Positions 1 through 11,364 of a stretch of DNA of 64,000 nt are shown here, in pieces. Each line of letters opens with the position of its first letter. Within the stretch, counting starts at the first letter, position 1. A program made the translations under genes and the position numbers. Origin of the DNA: Margaritifera margaritifera (taxonomy: Eukaryota; Mollusca; Bivalvia; Unionida; Margaritiferidae); NCBI GenBank assembly GCA_029931535.1, contig JAQPZY010001295.1, forward strand, positions 1,364,001 to 1,428,000, given 5' to 3'. Under the pieces are notes generated by a model that was not told the DNA's origin, ran no database searches, and was given only the letters and a program-made list of their open reading frames with translations.

Positions 1-174
1 CAAAACTACCGCAACCTATTAGTGAAAGAACAACCCTCATCGCTCGCAGACAGGGGCGACCGCTTAAGCCCCTAAAACGTAGATTTCACCGCGCACGAGT
101 GGTCGAAAGGCACTCAGCAGAACAAAAAAACAACGGTACCCGTAGGGGACACGCTGGGCTGCGAAAATCTATTT

Positions 175-855
175 TAAAATCTCTCAGAAGAAAACGAACT
201 GGTGATTTTAGATCGACTGAATGCGATCTGGAAATTGGGAAAAATTCCACAACGGTGGAAACAAGCGATTGTTATCGCAATCCCGAAACCCGGAAAGGAT
301 CGAGCGGATATAAACTCATACAGACCTATCTCCCTCACCAACAATATATGCAAGATCATTGAGACTATGATCAACAATAGGCTGAAGTACCACCTGGAGA
401 GCAAAATCTTGATATCACACTACCAAAGCGGATTCCGTAACAAGCGGTCCACGTTGGATCAATTATTACGACTGGAATCAAACATCAGATTGGCTTTTAA
501 TACAAAGAGGAAAATCTAGCGAAACTTGATTGCAGTTTTCCTAAACCTAGAAAAAGCCCATGATCTGATATGGACCAAAGGATTGATTGCAAAACTAAAC
601 TATTAGGGAATAACAGACCGCGTTCAAAAGTGTATATCCATCTTTTTAACAGGTCGCAGCATACAAACAATGGGGGGAAACCAATACTCAGAAACACTCG
701 ATCTAGATAATGGATCCCCGCAGGGAAGTATAGTGAGTCCAATCCTCTTTAACATAATGATTAACGACCTGGAAAAATCTGTTGACCCATCCTGTTTGGA
801 CCTATCGCAGTTTGCCGACGACAGTGGAATCTGGAAAGCAGGTGTGACTGGATAG
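175..855 (+). pseudogene. LINE reverse transcriptase domain, broken
   Basis: Reverse transcriptase of the retrotransposon, which would copy element RNA at a nicked chromosomal target. Fingers and palm motifs are readable: PKPGKD then YRPISLTNN near 283-345, SGFRNKRST near 430-455, NGSPQGSIVSPILFN at about 709-752, and the catalytic FADDSG at about 808-828. Stops at 518-520, 603-605 and 853-855 interrupt it. Sequence between 856 and 1200 still has the character of a thumb region, but in shifted frames. The frame before 175 is not recognisable. Pseudogene status is clear; the family call rests on the downstream RNase H. Confidence 0.85.
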
Positions 856-1212
856 GATCGGTCAATGGATCAACAGGTGGGGCTTCAGACTCTCCCCCGG
901 AGAGACAGTAGGCATAATGTTTACCCCAAAACCAAAACTCGTAGGGACCCACCTAAACGTTACTTAAATGGAGTGGAAATCAAATTTTAAACGATTGCTA
1001 AATTCCTAGGGATGCCATTCAATGAGCACCAAAAATGGACCAACCATATAACAGCGCTAGTGAGCAGAAGTTGAGGGGACCTAAACCTCCTTCGAAACCT
1101 CAAAGGCTCCGACTGGGGGACGGATCAGTCCACGCTTCTCACACTATATGGGACACTGATTCGATCCAAAATTGACTATGGATTCCAAGCTTATGTTTCG
1201 GCCCACCCAGCC

Positions 1213-2127
1213 TTGTTAAAGAAATTCGATAGCATCTCTGGGGAGGAACTCCGAATCCTAGCGGGAGAGCTTCCCCTCAATATGAGACAAGAGGAGTCAC
1301 TCTTAAGATATGCGACTAGGACATCAATCCATACCAAGGTGCATCCAACTCTCTCAAAAATAGAAAAATGCAATAAGCCCTTCAGACACAAATTCCTAAT
1401 TAATTTACCAGGAGGAAAAAAACACCAAGACCTAAAATGGGAACTGAACCTTACAGACATCAAGCCTGAAACCACAAAATACCCCTACACCGCCCCTTGG
1501 ACTAGCAAGCCACCTAAAATAAATTTAAATGCACTCCAATTTGGGGATAAGCAGGAACAACACACAGAAATAAGGGCGAAAATTCTTTCCAAAATATACA
1601 CAGATGGTTCAAAATTCTCAGACCCAGGGCGCACTGCGTCAACAGTGGTTATCCCCGGGGAAAGCATTACACTGGCGCGAGGCTACCTGACAACTGCTAA
1701 ATATATACAGTCGAATTTTGGGCTTATTAAACAAGCTATCCAATTGACACAAGATACCCAAAAGTCCAAAGCAGTAATAATTAGCGACTACCTTTGTGTG
1801 GTGTCTTTCCTGGAAACAGGTAACTCCTCCAGCAGAGAAAATTTGTTGTGGGAAGTCTACTTGAGACTAAAAACCTTGGAACAAAACCATCATACTGTAG
1901 AATTTATATGGGTGCCTTCTCACATTAACATCCCTGGGAACGAAGGGGCAGACAAGGAAGCTAAAAATAATTTTAATGAACCCACAACTCGGCATCTTGA
2001 TTACAGCAGCCAGGAAATCTACAGTATGATCAGGCAAAAAATTGGAAACAAATGGCAGAGGGAATGGAACAAAAAAAATAAAGGGCGCAGACCCTATGAT
2101 TTGCAGAAGCAAATCTGCAGAAAATAA
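1213..2127 (+). pseudogene. LINE ORF2 C-terminal part with RNase H domain
   Basis: An open stretch of 304 codons, the longest intact piece of this LINE. Residues about 1-125 are the connector between RT and RNase H. The RNase H domain follows: KIYTDGSK near 1590-1614 supplies the first aspartate, ISDYL near 1780-1795 the third acidic position, and WVPSHINIPGNEGADKEAK near 1909-1965 the final histidine and aspartate. The usual glutamate helix (a pattern such as ELxAIxxA) reads SNFGLIKQAI here, so the acidic residue appears lost. It ends with TAA at 2125-2127. It has no start context of its own and continues from the broken RT frame. Confidence 0.85.
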
Positions 2128-2218
2128 ATCGCCCCAACCCTAGCAAATCCCTTCGATTCAAAAATTATCAATCAAATTAAATCCGATAAAACGCTCGAGC
2201 GAGCAGTTTTGGAAGGCA

Positions 2219-2471
2219 TGTGCCGGAAATAAAGGAAGCAGGAATTAACTGCCCATATTGTCCCATCCCAGAAACATTAGACCGTGTTTTTAATGATTGC
2301 CGTAAAGTAAACCGAAGCAAGAAAAACAAATCCCCAGTTATACACCCGGAATTCCTCAAATCAGGAAGTAATAACATCATGTCGGTGTATTCAAATATAG
2401 TGGGGTATATCCCTGACATCGGAAAAAGGGGAAAAATCAAATTCCCAGCTGGGAACTCACCTATATCATAA
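2219..2471 (+). pseudogene. LINE C-terminal cysteine knuckle remnant
   Basis: A short frame whose residues include CPYCPIPETLDRVFNDC at about 2250-2300. This resembles the CxxC...H...C knuckle that ends ORF2 in I and Jockey-group LINEs, but the usual histidine reads arginine. It lies downstream of the RNase H stop in a shifted frame, so it is a decayed continuation of the same protein. No poly(A) tail or target duplication was found after it. Confidence 0.65.
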
Positions 2472-2496
2472 AGGAGCGAGGATAGGAAAGGTAATA

Positions 2497-2943
2497 GGAT
2501 TTCAACCTGTCTAGAGTAGAAGAGGAGAGGCCCCGCCTAGATAGGGAAGGGATTAGGGTTGAAACTCCACACCCATAGTACAGACAGAAAAAGGAAAGGC
2601 AGTTAAAAAACACACAAAACTTTAAGATAACAATAACAACCTTAAGAGCTAAGAACAATCTTTAACCATTAATAACACCAGGACAGCTATCACTAATTTC
2701 AACCTATCTGGAGCGGGAGAGGAGAGGTCCCGCGTCGAGAGGGAAGGGATTGGTAGGCTGACCCATTAGGAGAACTCAGTGCGCGGATCGGGCGAGCCAA
2801 TCCCCGCTCTTTTGGACGGGAGAAACTCCACCCCCATAGTACAGACAAGGAAAGGAAAGGCAGTTTAAAAAAAGCACAGAACCTTAAGATAATCTTTAAC
2901 CATTAATAACACCATTCATATACGGGACAGCTATCACTAACAT
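2497..2943. repeat. Imperfect tandem duplication of about 200-250 bp
   Basis: Two neighbouring segments, about 2497-2695 and 2695-2943, share long blocks: a CAACCTRTCTRGAG start, GAGAGGGAAGGGATT, CCCATAGTACAGACA and TCTTTAACCATTAATAACACC, the latter near 2660 and 2890. The second copy carries about 80 extra bases near 2755-2825. The position directly behind LINE ORF2 suggests tandem repeats of a LINE 3' UTR, but that link is inferred. Confidence 0.75.
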
Positions 2944-3061
2944 CATTTTCCATTCTTCTGACCTAATTAACAAAGCAATCAAGTACTGTCCTCCCGCTAA
3001 CAGGAACATATTCCTAAAAAGAATTACAGCAAGGCCTCAACCACAAAATAAATTAACGGAT

Positions 3062-3505
3062 AATAAGTTGGTCCTACACCAAGACCATCAGGCCCAGCCG
3101 CACAAGGTAGCAATGTTTGGCTAACTTAAAACTAGGTTATACGGCCCATAAACTGGCCCATACATATGTAACGATTATAATGTGGTCCCAAGCCCAGACC
3201 ATCAGGTCCCTACTGCATAATGCGGATGCTGATTACCTAAGACCCTCAATATTATAACTGAAAAATAGGATGAGCATATTCACTATCGTACAGGAATAAG
3301 ACATTAAGTCCAAATGAATAAAATCTGCACGATATAAGGTTATTCTAAACCCATACCACCAGGCCGAGCCGCACAATGGGGCAACGTTTGGTTCAATAAC
3401 AAACAAAATCCCATAACCGGACCTGCACAATTAAAGATATAAGGTTGTATCAATTCCATATCACCAGGACCCACTGCACAATGCAGTAACTAATTACGAA
3501 ATTGT
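3062..3505 (+). repeat. Four degenerate repeats of a 60-bp module
   Basis: A module beginning ATAAGGTTGT-like and running through CCATACCATCAGGCCCAGCC and CGCACAATG recurs near 3065, 3177, 3336 and 3440 with spacing of roughly 105-160 bp. The copies differ by many substitutions. No protein signal is seen. It may be a decayed minisatellite or the 3' region of the preceding retroelement. Confidence 0.6.
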
Positions 3506-3864
3506 GCCTGTCACAACAACAGATACTAAACTGGTGCTTATCCTCACAAAGCTAGGATACCATAATAATTTGTCTTTCGGACTAAACCGGGTTTCTCTTC
3601 TCATCAATATAACCCTCATTATAACTAACCACTTCTTACAACCACATAGTACAGAGTTGATATTCAAAATTTATACTAAATAATTACATAGGGTATAAAA
3701 CGACAAAAAGTTCACATTCGGCATAAATATAAACAAATTAACCTTGGACCAGCTGGAGCCCTTCAGGGACGTCGAGGCGCCCCCTGCAGCCACTTGCCGC
3801 CTTTTCCTGTTCCAGACATGAACAATTAATAAGTGTGCAGTGCGCACATTAAAGCTTCGAGTAT

Positions 3865-4347
3865 GTGCATTGCACCCACTTGACGAGTAATCAAATAGTA
3901 CGCCGTGCGTACAATAACAAGACGTACATGGCCGAATGGCCGTACGCGTCTATAATGCAAAAATCATCATCATCATCATCGGTCGTACCATTGATCGTCG
4001 ATCGTCCGCAAAGAAGAGAGAAGAATGACAATCCAACATTGCCAAGTGGGCAAATTGATGGTGAGAGTAGAGCACCTCATGTGTCGTGTATACTAGATGT
4101 AGTGTTACCACCACAAGCGTCACCTAAAGAGGGAAACGACCTCCTTGAGAATAGCGAAGGAGTTTGTGAGAGACGTGATGGATCAGGAAGTCACAAAAAT
4201 CAAGGCAGTCTGGGCAGAAGGGAAGAGGGCAATGGAGCAGAAGAGGAAAGAAAGGTAATGGCAGAAGAGGGAGTGGTACTTCGGGCGCTTCAACCAGAAC
4301 TGGATGAGCGTTCAACAGAGGATGCGAAAAGGGTAGAAAAAGATTGA
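3865..4347 (+). CDS. Unrecognised 160-codon reading frame
   Basis: Begins with ATG at 3865, follows a (TCA)n run near 3963-3980, and is rich in Glu, Arg and Ser. I recognise no domain. The +1 frame over about 4150-4340 looks more protein-like: it contains EFVRDVMDQEVTKIKAVW and, after a stop, WYFGRFNQNWMSVQQRMRK, a charged helical pattern with conserved-looking tryptophans such as occurs in transposon ORF1 or Myb/SANT-like proteins. An overlapping open frame on the minus strand (4124-4573) is probably a shadow. This may be a broken transposon gene rather than a host exon. Confidence 0.3.
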   Translation: MHCTHLTSNQIVRRAYNNKTYMAEWPYASIMQKSSSSSSVVPLIVDRPQRREKNDNPTLPSGQIDGESRAPHVSCILDVVLPPQASPKEGNDLLENSEGVCERRDGSGSHKNQGSLGRREEGNGAEEERKVMAEEGVVLRALQPELDERSTEDAKRVEKD

Positions 4348-4589
4348 ATCCCTGATGAGGAGAACGAGAACTGGGAGAAGGGGAGGCAAATGAGTCTAGT
4401 TTTAAGCTTATTGTCTCCACCGAAAAATCTTGGCGTGGGGCTAATAGATGGGAACAACAATGAGCGGCCTGCGGTGCCCGACCCGGGAGGTGCGATGATA
4501 AAAGGAGAGGAGTGATGGCAGAAACCCTACGATTCTTTTCAGGGCCACCCAGATCTCTGTTAAAGAGAGACACTATTCGAAATTATTGC

Positions 4590-5322
4590 AGATATATACG
4601 TGTTTGTGTGTGTTTGTGTCTATGTCTATGTCTATCTTTACGACTAAAACATAAAACCCCTTACCCCTTGCTTGTATGTGATAGTATATTATGTTTGTGA
4701 GCGGGTATAGTGTGTCTATAAACACTCATACCCTTGCTTGGTGTTTATTAGGTGGATGTGTGGGATAGTATATCAAACAGCGGGTGCTGGAAATTAGGGT
4801 ATGTATTGGATTGTAGTAAAAATATCTAGGTGCTGGATAGTAGGATATGTGTTTGGATAGTATATCAAAAAGTGTGTGTTGGATAGTATATCAAAATGTT
4901 AGCATTAGATTTCATATTGTGCCTCAGAAAATGTGTAACATGGAAACGGCCTATAACGGCCTCCAATGTAAACCTACAGCGTAATGTTAAATTACCTTTA
5001 TGCCCCAGACCGCCATACAATGTTCACTTTCCATTATGCCCTAGACTGTCATACGATGTTAAATTTCCCTTATGCCCCGATCGTCTTGAACATATTAAAA
5101 GCTGCAGATATTTTTAACATAGGATTTCCCCTTATACCCCAGAGCGGCTCCCACATGTTAACCGGACGAGCATAATGTTAATCCGATGGAACTTTGTCCT
5201 GTGCCCCTGATCGGCTCATATAACTACTCGCGGACGTCAGAAAAGACACCTAAGTATTGAACAGCTGCATCGAACGCCAGATCATGCATGTAATTTAATC
5301 TCACTTTATCACAAGTACTAAG

Positions 5323-5392
<70 letters not shown>

Positions 5393-5420
5393 GTGTGTGT
5401 ATGTGTGTGTGTGTTTTGCC
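4590..5420 (+). repeat. Dispersed repeat element with internal minisatellites, copy 1
   Basis: Contains reiterated TTGGATAGTATATCAAA-type units (about 4765-4895), then AATGTAAACCTACAGCGTAA, then three tandem 36-bp units at about 4983-5090 carrying TTATGCCCCAGAC-like text, and ends in an (AT)n tract. The same series of modules occurs in inverse orientation at 27735-28260. Two copies sharing module order and the terminal AT tract define a dispersed element. It has no coding potential. Confidence 0.7.
5323..5416. repeat. (AT)n followed by (TG)n microsatellite
   Basis: About 67 bp of AT dinucleotides and then an interrupted TG tract. Confidence 0.98.
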
Positions 5421-6774
5421 ACTTGTGACATGAAATGGATCACCTGAACAAGTTATCTCTTTCGGAACACTTTATGTATGTCCATATCATATGTCCTTGT
5501 TTCATTTAGTAGAACACGCCCAACAAGTTGTTTATGCCCATGGGTCTCCGTTATTTTCCCAACACTAGAGTTAACATTGTGTCGTTATTCGGAATGTCCC
5601 TTCCCGAATCCTTCATCAAAGCAAATCATCAGGTAAGAAGACAATAACTAAATTGTCAGTTTATTGAACAAATGTATTTTCTCATGCTGGCAGTAAGCCA
5701 CATCATAAAGATTACAAGGGAGTAATCAGTGCATGTTCTATCCATTTCTTTTGTGTGCTCATTACATTTTTGTTTTTATATAGTGACTAGCAACTAAGAA
5801 TTTTAATATTTCACACCAAAGTTTAAAAAAAAGATCAATAATTTGTATGAATGATCAGCCCGTCGAAATAAGAGATATATCTACCAGTACATATTATACT
5901 GGGTATAATTTGATTCATTCATTCTTAATATTTCCCAACAATACATTTTATCCGACTATATCGGGTTTATCTATTTTATTGGGGAGAATGAATCTTTTCC
6001 AAAATAGAATGGAATTGTGGGTATGTTTACGTTCGACATCGACGCCATGTTGGATTTATTATCAGAAGCGGCAATATGCCACATTTGTGTTGTGCTAGTT
6101 GGGGAAGCAGCAGAAGATAGCTGGTTCCATTTTATAGGTTTCCTAAGATATTGAAATTTAGGAAAAACTAGTTAAAGGACATGAAGTTGAGGTATCAGGA
6201 AATTATGAAATACAAAGATCCCGTGTTTGTGGGTGCCATTTTACGGCGGGTCGTGGGTCATAAAACACATATCCATTGTGACAATGGGAGCAATGTGTGA
6301 TGCCCCAAGGAAGCAACAAGATCTAATAAAAGAAATCCACCCATTGATGTAGGACCCGCGGGTGACTTTTCAAATAGATTAGACCATTCTTAAGCAAAAC
6401 TGAGCGACAGCCCTCTTTCCCAGACCCAGTATAGCTCATAGCAATATGTGCCGTTTGTTAAGTTACACCGGACAGTAACTGCAACATAACTTGCGAAAGT
6501 TTGGAAACGAACAATATTACAACTGAAAATAAGATAAGTCAGTTGAAAAATAAAAGAAAATAATTGCAAGACACTAATATTTTTATTCAGAGTTACATAT
6601 TTTCCATTCATCTCTTAATCTCTGATAATAGTGCAATTAAGAATTACATGGTTTTCCCGCTGCTGAAACTTTTAGTTTCGTTTTTCATCTTGTGAGAGCA
6701 TCTGTCGAGATGATAGAGGTATCGCGATATATGTAAATCATTTTTTGGTATCATGACACATATGGTGTCTTTAC
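5417..6774. other. Intergenic AT-rich sequence
   Basis: About 1.35 kb without recognisable coding sequence, structured repeat or RNA gene. Short open frames here (for example 5847-6098) have no family resemblance that I can see. Confidence 0.6.
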
Positions 6775-6841
<67 letters not shown>

Positions 6842-6904
6842 CTTCTTCAACTAAAGTCCATGTGCTCTTTCATAGCAGCTACTTCAGAAACCAATACGAG
6901 GCTT

Positions 6905-6949
<45 letters not shown>
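6775..6949. repeat. (CA)n(TA)n and (CT)n microsatellites
   Basis: A CA tract at about 6775-6800 runs into TA at about 6801-6835. A separate CT tract lies at about 6908-6949. Confidence 0.97.
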
Positions 6950-6951
<2 letters not shown>

Positions 6952-7990
6952 ATCAAATGCAGTAACAGGAGGTCTAGAAGTAAGATAATAGTTTTATCAA
7001 AGTATTCAAGCTTATCTTTGAGTAAGAATGGGGTCCGAGTATAGATTACAAGCTATATGTATTGATATCGTTTCTAAGGATAGAAACATTATTAGTTAGT
7101 GAATTAGACTTCCTAAATAGTGCAATCCGCATCGTAGCAAGCCACAGTCGAAAATCCATTGCGCTCTCTTCTCACCCGTAGCTTCCTGCGATCAGATATC
7201 CTCGTTTGCCATGAATATCCATAAACTTTTTTCTCGCAGTAATGACCCAACATGACCTTTCATGCCGTTTGAACGAGGCAGTCAAAGTTTCTGTTCCAAA
7301 TACCGTAACTTATCGATCTATAAAAAGGGCAGTTTCATTGATGTGTTGGAGAATGTTACATTGCGTAGTCAATGACGTATGTTTCTTTATGTGCATTCAG
7401 AAAAAAGAGGAAATCTTGTCACAGGCAGAAACTGGTGAAAACAAGGATCGCAGAGATTGTCGCCTATGCAGTCCGATTCAAGACTGATACAATTATGAAA
7501 TTTTAACCTAACTGGAGCTCCACCATATTTCTTTTGTCTTCTTGTTGCTGTGAATAATACGCATATTAATAAAAGTCGGGGGCGCATCTGAGACATGTGA
7601 AAACATGATAAACTTGTTCAAAATTCTACAGCATTGTTTTAAAATTACAAAATTGATATGATTTAAATTTTAATATAATTTTATTTTACAAGAAATGCAA
7701 AACAATCCTAATATGTCACTTGTTAACAAAACAAAATGATTCATTCGAGTAGTTGCAGTATATATATTTGAGATCGAACCGAATCCCAATCCCTAAACCT
7801 CTTCTAGATTTCCTGTGACTTTTTCCCACTGGGATTTTTTTGCACACGCGTGCATCCGCGATTGTAACCCGCGTGAGCCCCCAAACGAAATTCCAAGGGG
7901 TGCCTCAGTATTATTTAACCGTAGACCAATGCAGTGCTGTGTTATCACTTTTATTATTGATCTGCGGCTCTCTGACTGCAGTATATTGTC
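6950..7990. other. Intergenic sequence, nothing recognised
   Basis: No coding, RNA or repeat structure that I can support. Short frames at 7242-7487 and 7815-8000 look random. Confidence 0.55.
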
Positions 7991-7991
7991 T

Positions 7992-8091
7992 CTTGTATAA
8001 GACAGCTTAAATCAAGAAATAGTGTATTCTGCGTGTCTATAATTCTCAAAGAGGACTCGAAAATTTCTTGACTTAAGCTGTCTTATACAAG
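7992..8091. repeat. 100-bp foldback (inverted repeat)
   Basis: Arms 7992-8019 and 8064-8091 are inverted copies matching at 27 of 28 positions, with a 44-bp spacer. The left arm starts CTTGTATAAGACAGC. It is compatible with a small MITE or foldback element. The flanks show no clear target duplication. Confidence 0.85.
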
Positions 8092-8114
8092 TGACAGTAA
8101 AATTGACCACTGCC

Positions 8115-8327
8115 GATGTGAAAACGACTCAAATTATTGTTGGTAGAAGTGCTAATTTAATAATTTGAGGCATAGAGTTGCCATACCAAGATGCCAGCTA
8201 TTATAAAAGTGTGGGACCACGTATGCTATCTTTAACATTGATAAAACGATATATGTACATTATAATCCTCAGCACCCAAAAATAATAGGCGATGGATGGT
8301 AATTCTAAATGGATTCGTTTTCACATC
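8115..8327. repeat. Possible MITE with 16-bp terminal inverted repeats
   Basis: GATGTGAAAACGACTC at 8115-8130 and its near inverse GATTCGTTTTCACATC at 8312-8327 match at 15 of 16 positions and bound about 213 bp. No target duplication is obvious, so element status is tentative. Confidence 0.5.
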
Positions 8328-8384
8328 TGTAAGTATTGAGATGTGTATTACATTGTTTTTCACCCACGCTGTGAGGTTTATATA

Positions 8385-8700
8385 TGAGTTCTCGGTGGCC
8401 TAATCGCTTAGCGCGTCACACACTTGATTGAGATATTTCGGTTTCGAATCACACTCGCGGAAAATCATACTGTTTTATAATTGAGGAAAACGTCGAACTC
8501 AGGTTGGGTTGCACACGAAAATGAAAAGCAAATCTGACGATATACCGGCAGAGTCAATTACACTATCTGTCAGGTACACATAATTCTTTGAGAGGTAGTC
8601 CTGTCTGAAACAACCTCTGAGCTTTCTAGGATGTCATTTGGCACCCTAGGGGTTCATCTGGGGTTGTAAATTCACACATACGTAATTGACACTGATCAGT
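8385..8700 (+). mobile_element. tRNA-derived SINE
   Basis: The head (about 8388-8462) resembles a tRNA: GTGGCCTAATCGCTTAGCG fits an A box and TTTCGAATCACACTCGCGG a B box, the internal RNA polymerase III promoter. The middle lacks normal tRNA arms, so it is not a functional tRNA gene. The tail after 8465 has no recognised core domain, and the 3' end is set only approximately. Confidence 0.65.
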
Positions 8701-8846
8701 AACACGTCCGTTGCCTGTAAGAAATCAGCGTGCAACAACATAAGATAGCATGCCTATAAATGTCAAAGAAATACTATCTACAAGACTAAACCGGAGCGGA
8801 GACTGTTTCCTTTTGCGTGAAAATATTATATTAGAGAATTACAGCG

Positions 8847-8850
<4 letters not shown>

Positions 8851-8930
<80 letters not shown>
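8851..8930. repeat. (AT)n microsatellite
   Basis: Pure AT repeat; the hAT-like copy 1 sits inside or against it. Confidence 0.97.
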
Positions 8931-8933
<3 letters not shown>

Positions 8934-10184
8934 GTGAAGCGATACACCTCTGCCACGCATCGATACGATTCTCGATACACAGCCTACAATACGATACATT
9001 ATCGATACACATATCAACTTCATGGTCTTTTCATCTTTAGAATGTCTGTCAATTGTAGGGTGGTGCCATTTTTTATGTGTTGACATATTGGGTGTATTTG
9101 CAGTATGCAGATTACAAACAAACATAGATTTTTCATCTGTTCATATGCCATTCTCATCCTTGACAAGATTAGGAAACCTATAAAATGGAGATGACTAGTA
9201 GCCAAATCCTTCACATTGTACTTCCTGCAGATGCAAATCAAATGCCGTGGCCACAGACATTTGTTTCTGTCAGTAAAAAAGGAAACTATTGACAACACCC
9301 ACTCCCTTTCTACAAATTGACGAGGTGGCTATAACTCGTGTGGTTTGGAATCTGCCCCCTTGCCGATTTTGTATTATTTTTTTTTATCCCATCGGCAGGT
9401 TTGGTCGCTGATTACATATATCAACGTAAAAGGAGATATTCCAAACTTATTCTCCATGTACGATTTAAGTACTTTACACATATCATTTAATAGTCACTTT
9501 TGTGTGAAGTTTCTATGTTGCTTTGTATCTATTTGGATAGAGTTTGGATGCCAATATTTCCGGTATGTCACGCAGTGAACATGCTACAGTTAGTTATGAT
9601 TGGAGGTTATTGTTTTTCCCTGGACTTGAATAAACAATAGCCACTAATCAGAATTGCATATAACACTTCGTGACACACCGAATGTGTAGCCTTCAATTCG
9701 ATTAACGTAGAAAAGATGCGATGCAAAAGAAATTGGTTATTAAATGATCAGTAAAGTACTTAAATCATACATAGGGAAGAAATCTGCAATGTCTTCTTTC
9801 CGTTGATATATGTTATCAGTGGCTGAAGATGCAGACGAGATAAACTAATTAGCATGGAATTGGGGCGGGAGAAGGGGAAAGATTTCGAACCACGTGAGTT
9901 AGTCCTCTTTTGTTAATTTGTAGAATGCGAGTGGGTGTTGTCAATTGCTTTTATTTTTTACTGACAGAAATGAGTGCATGTATTTGCTACGGCTGTCTGA
10001 GATGAATTCTCAATTTAAAGAATGAAAAGGCAAATTACTAATAATTATTCACGGCTGCTGAAGATTGAAGTAACTTGCATAGATTAAATATCGTTTTGTA
10101 TCGATTCTTCCCCTCTTGAATCGATATGGGTATCGATATAGAAAAAATATCGATACATCGATATATCGATTAATCGTTTCACCC

Positions 10185-10188
<4 letters not shown>
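8929..10188. mobile_element. Non-autonomous hAT-like DNA transposon, copy 1
   Basis: Ends are inverted: GGGTGAAGCGATACACC at 8932 and ATCGTTTCACCCA ending at 10185. Both ends carry subterminal repeats of CGATACA/TATCGAT. The interior is closely similar to the element at 41323-42914 but about 330 bp shorter. There is no transposase frame. It lies within an AT microsatellite, so its target duplication cannot be read. The superfamily is inferred from the 8-bp duplication of copy 2. Confidence 0.85.

Positions 10189-10233
<45 letters not shown>
10189..10233. repeat. (AT)n microsatellite
   Basis: AT repeat between the hAT-like copy and the start of the Polinton-like region. Confidence 0.97.
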
Positions 10234-10235
<2 letters not shown>

Positions 10236-10465
10236 GACGAAAGCTTCACAGATTGACAGGTATAGTATTTTGACAGGATTCGTGGGCGTAGCTAATGCGG
10301 AACTTAAATTGCCCGAGCAATGTGTGTTTGTAACGTCACAAAAAAGATTAAATCACTATTTCGCCTAAATTCGTCATACGGATTCGTCAAAGAGGTCCAA
10401 GGGATTTTGTATGATTTTTCAAATACGCATCCGGAGCATCTTGATAATTAATCGAGTTTGGAGTC

Positions 10466-11184
10466 ATGTTGGAGCAATCTCAATGGAAACTCCACGAAGC
10501 ATATAACAAGAAGCATGCAAAGTCATTGTATGATATTGTGCAAGAACATTTGAAGTCGCTGATGGTAATTGAATCGCCAGTGAGGGAACCTATGCGATGA
10601 CAACATTGAAGTCACCAGTGAAGACAGCGACATCGAAATCACTAGTGAATACAGCAATGGGCATATCATTTAGAAAAATGCTTTTGACAATAATATAGCA
10701 TCCACACCCGACTTTAATGAGGTATACGAATTGATCTACAACGCCGCAGAAACGAAGCAACGGAGTAATGGGAGAAATTCTCCTAAGCCGTTTCTAAGTC
10801 CAATGAAGCAAAAACCATAGCTGAGATATACAAGCATCCCAAGACATTTGATATTGATGGATACAAGGTACAAAGTCTGGCCGTTTTTGAGTTGGTGCAG
10901 TACTCTGTGATAGATCATTTGAGCTCATTTGGGCCGAGACCGACGTGAGAGAAATTCTATCCAAGTTTGCAAGCGAATTGTATGATCCCGGTAAGAACAA
11001 GCCTTTTTATTTGCAAAAGCCTGGTCTACAAAGTCATATTACCGTAACACAAAAATATTGTATTTCCCATGATGGACTCCGTAAAATTCTAACCTGTAAT
11101 CTAGATTTTGACCTCCGGAATCAGATACTACTGTATGCACTTGAGGAGATAAAATTAAGGCCACTGGAGAAAGCAACCAATTAA
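10466..11184 (+). pseudogene. Unidentified Polinton 1 gene A, fragmented
   Basis: ATG at 10466 opens a 44-codon stretch that stops at 10598-10600. Coding character continues in other frames: an acidic stretch (EVTSEDSDIEITSEY) over about 10600-10670, then KTIAEIYKHPKTFDIDGYK near 10810-10870, then an open frame 10945-11184. At least three frame changes are needed to follow it. I do not recognise the protein. Its place at the element's left end, before the SAP and polymerase genes, suggests an element protein of early or regulatory type, but that is only inference. Confidence 0.45.
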
Positions 11185-11364
11185 ATAACGTTGTGTTTAT
11201 ATAGAAAGTTCAGTGGCATTGGGACGCAATCAATGCAAAGGCGTATGCCTTGGAAAACGTGAACTTTGTGACAGAACATGCCATTATGAATATTGTAAAT
11301 CAGATTTGCTCGCGCTACGTGTTGGCCCCAGTGTTTGACCATGCTTTAAATGAGATATCGGAAT

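Larger units (their letters stand above)
1..2471 (+). mobile_element. Degenerate non-LTR retrotransposon, I/Nimb-like
   Basis: A reverse transcriptase segment, an RNase H segment and a terminal cysteine knuckle occur in this order on one strand. That is the ORF2 layout of I-group LINEs (I, Nimb, Outcast and relatives), which carry RNase H after the RT. The apurinic endonuclease and ORF1 are not visible, so the copy is 5'-truncated or runs off the window start. Stops break the frame at about 518, 603 and 852 and frameshifts separate the RT and RNase H parts, so it is inactive. The clade is inferred from the RNase H and knuckle layout, not from a phylogeny. Confidence 0.85.

Noticed and set aside
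1213..2127. Host ribonuclease H gene
   Set aside because: It follows a reverse transcriptase and precedes a LINE-type cysteine knuckle, so it belongs to the retroelement.
4124..4573. 149-codon minus-strand gene
   Set aside because: Leu/Pro/Ser-rich shadow of the opposite strand; the opposite strand has the better protein character.
8388..8462. Functional tRNA gene
   Set aside because: A- and B-box text is present, but acceptor, anticodon and variable arms do not pair; it is the head of a SINE.
8750..9125. Frames with long Tyr-Ile repeats
   Set aside because: Translated (AT)n tract; similar frames at 38.7, 50.8 and 53.6 kb were dropped for the same reason.
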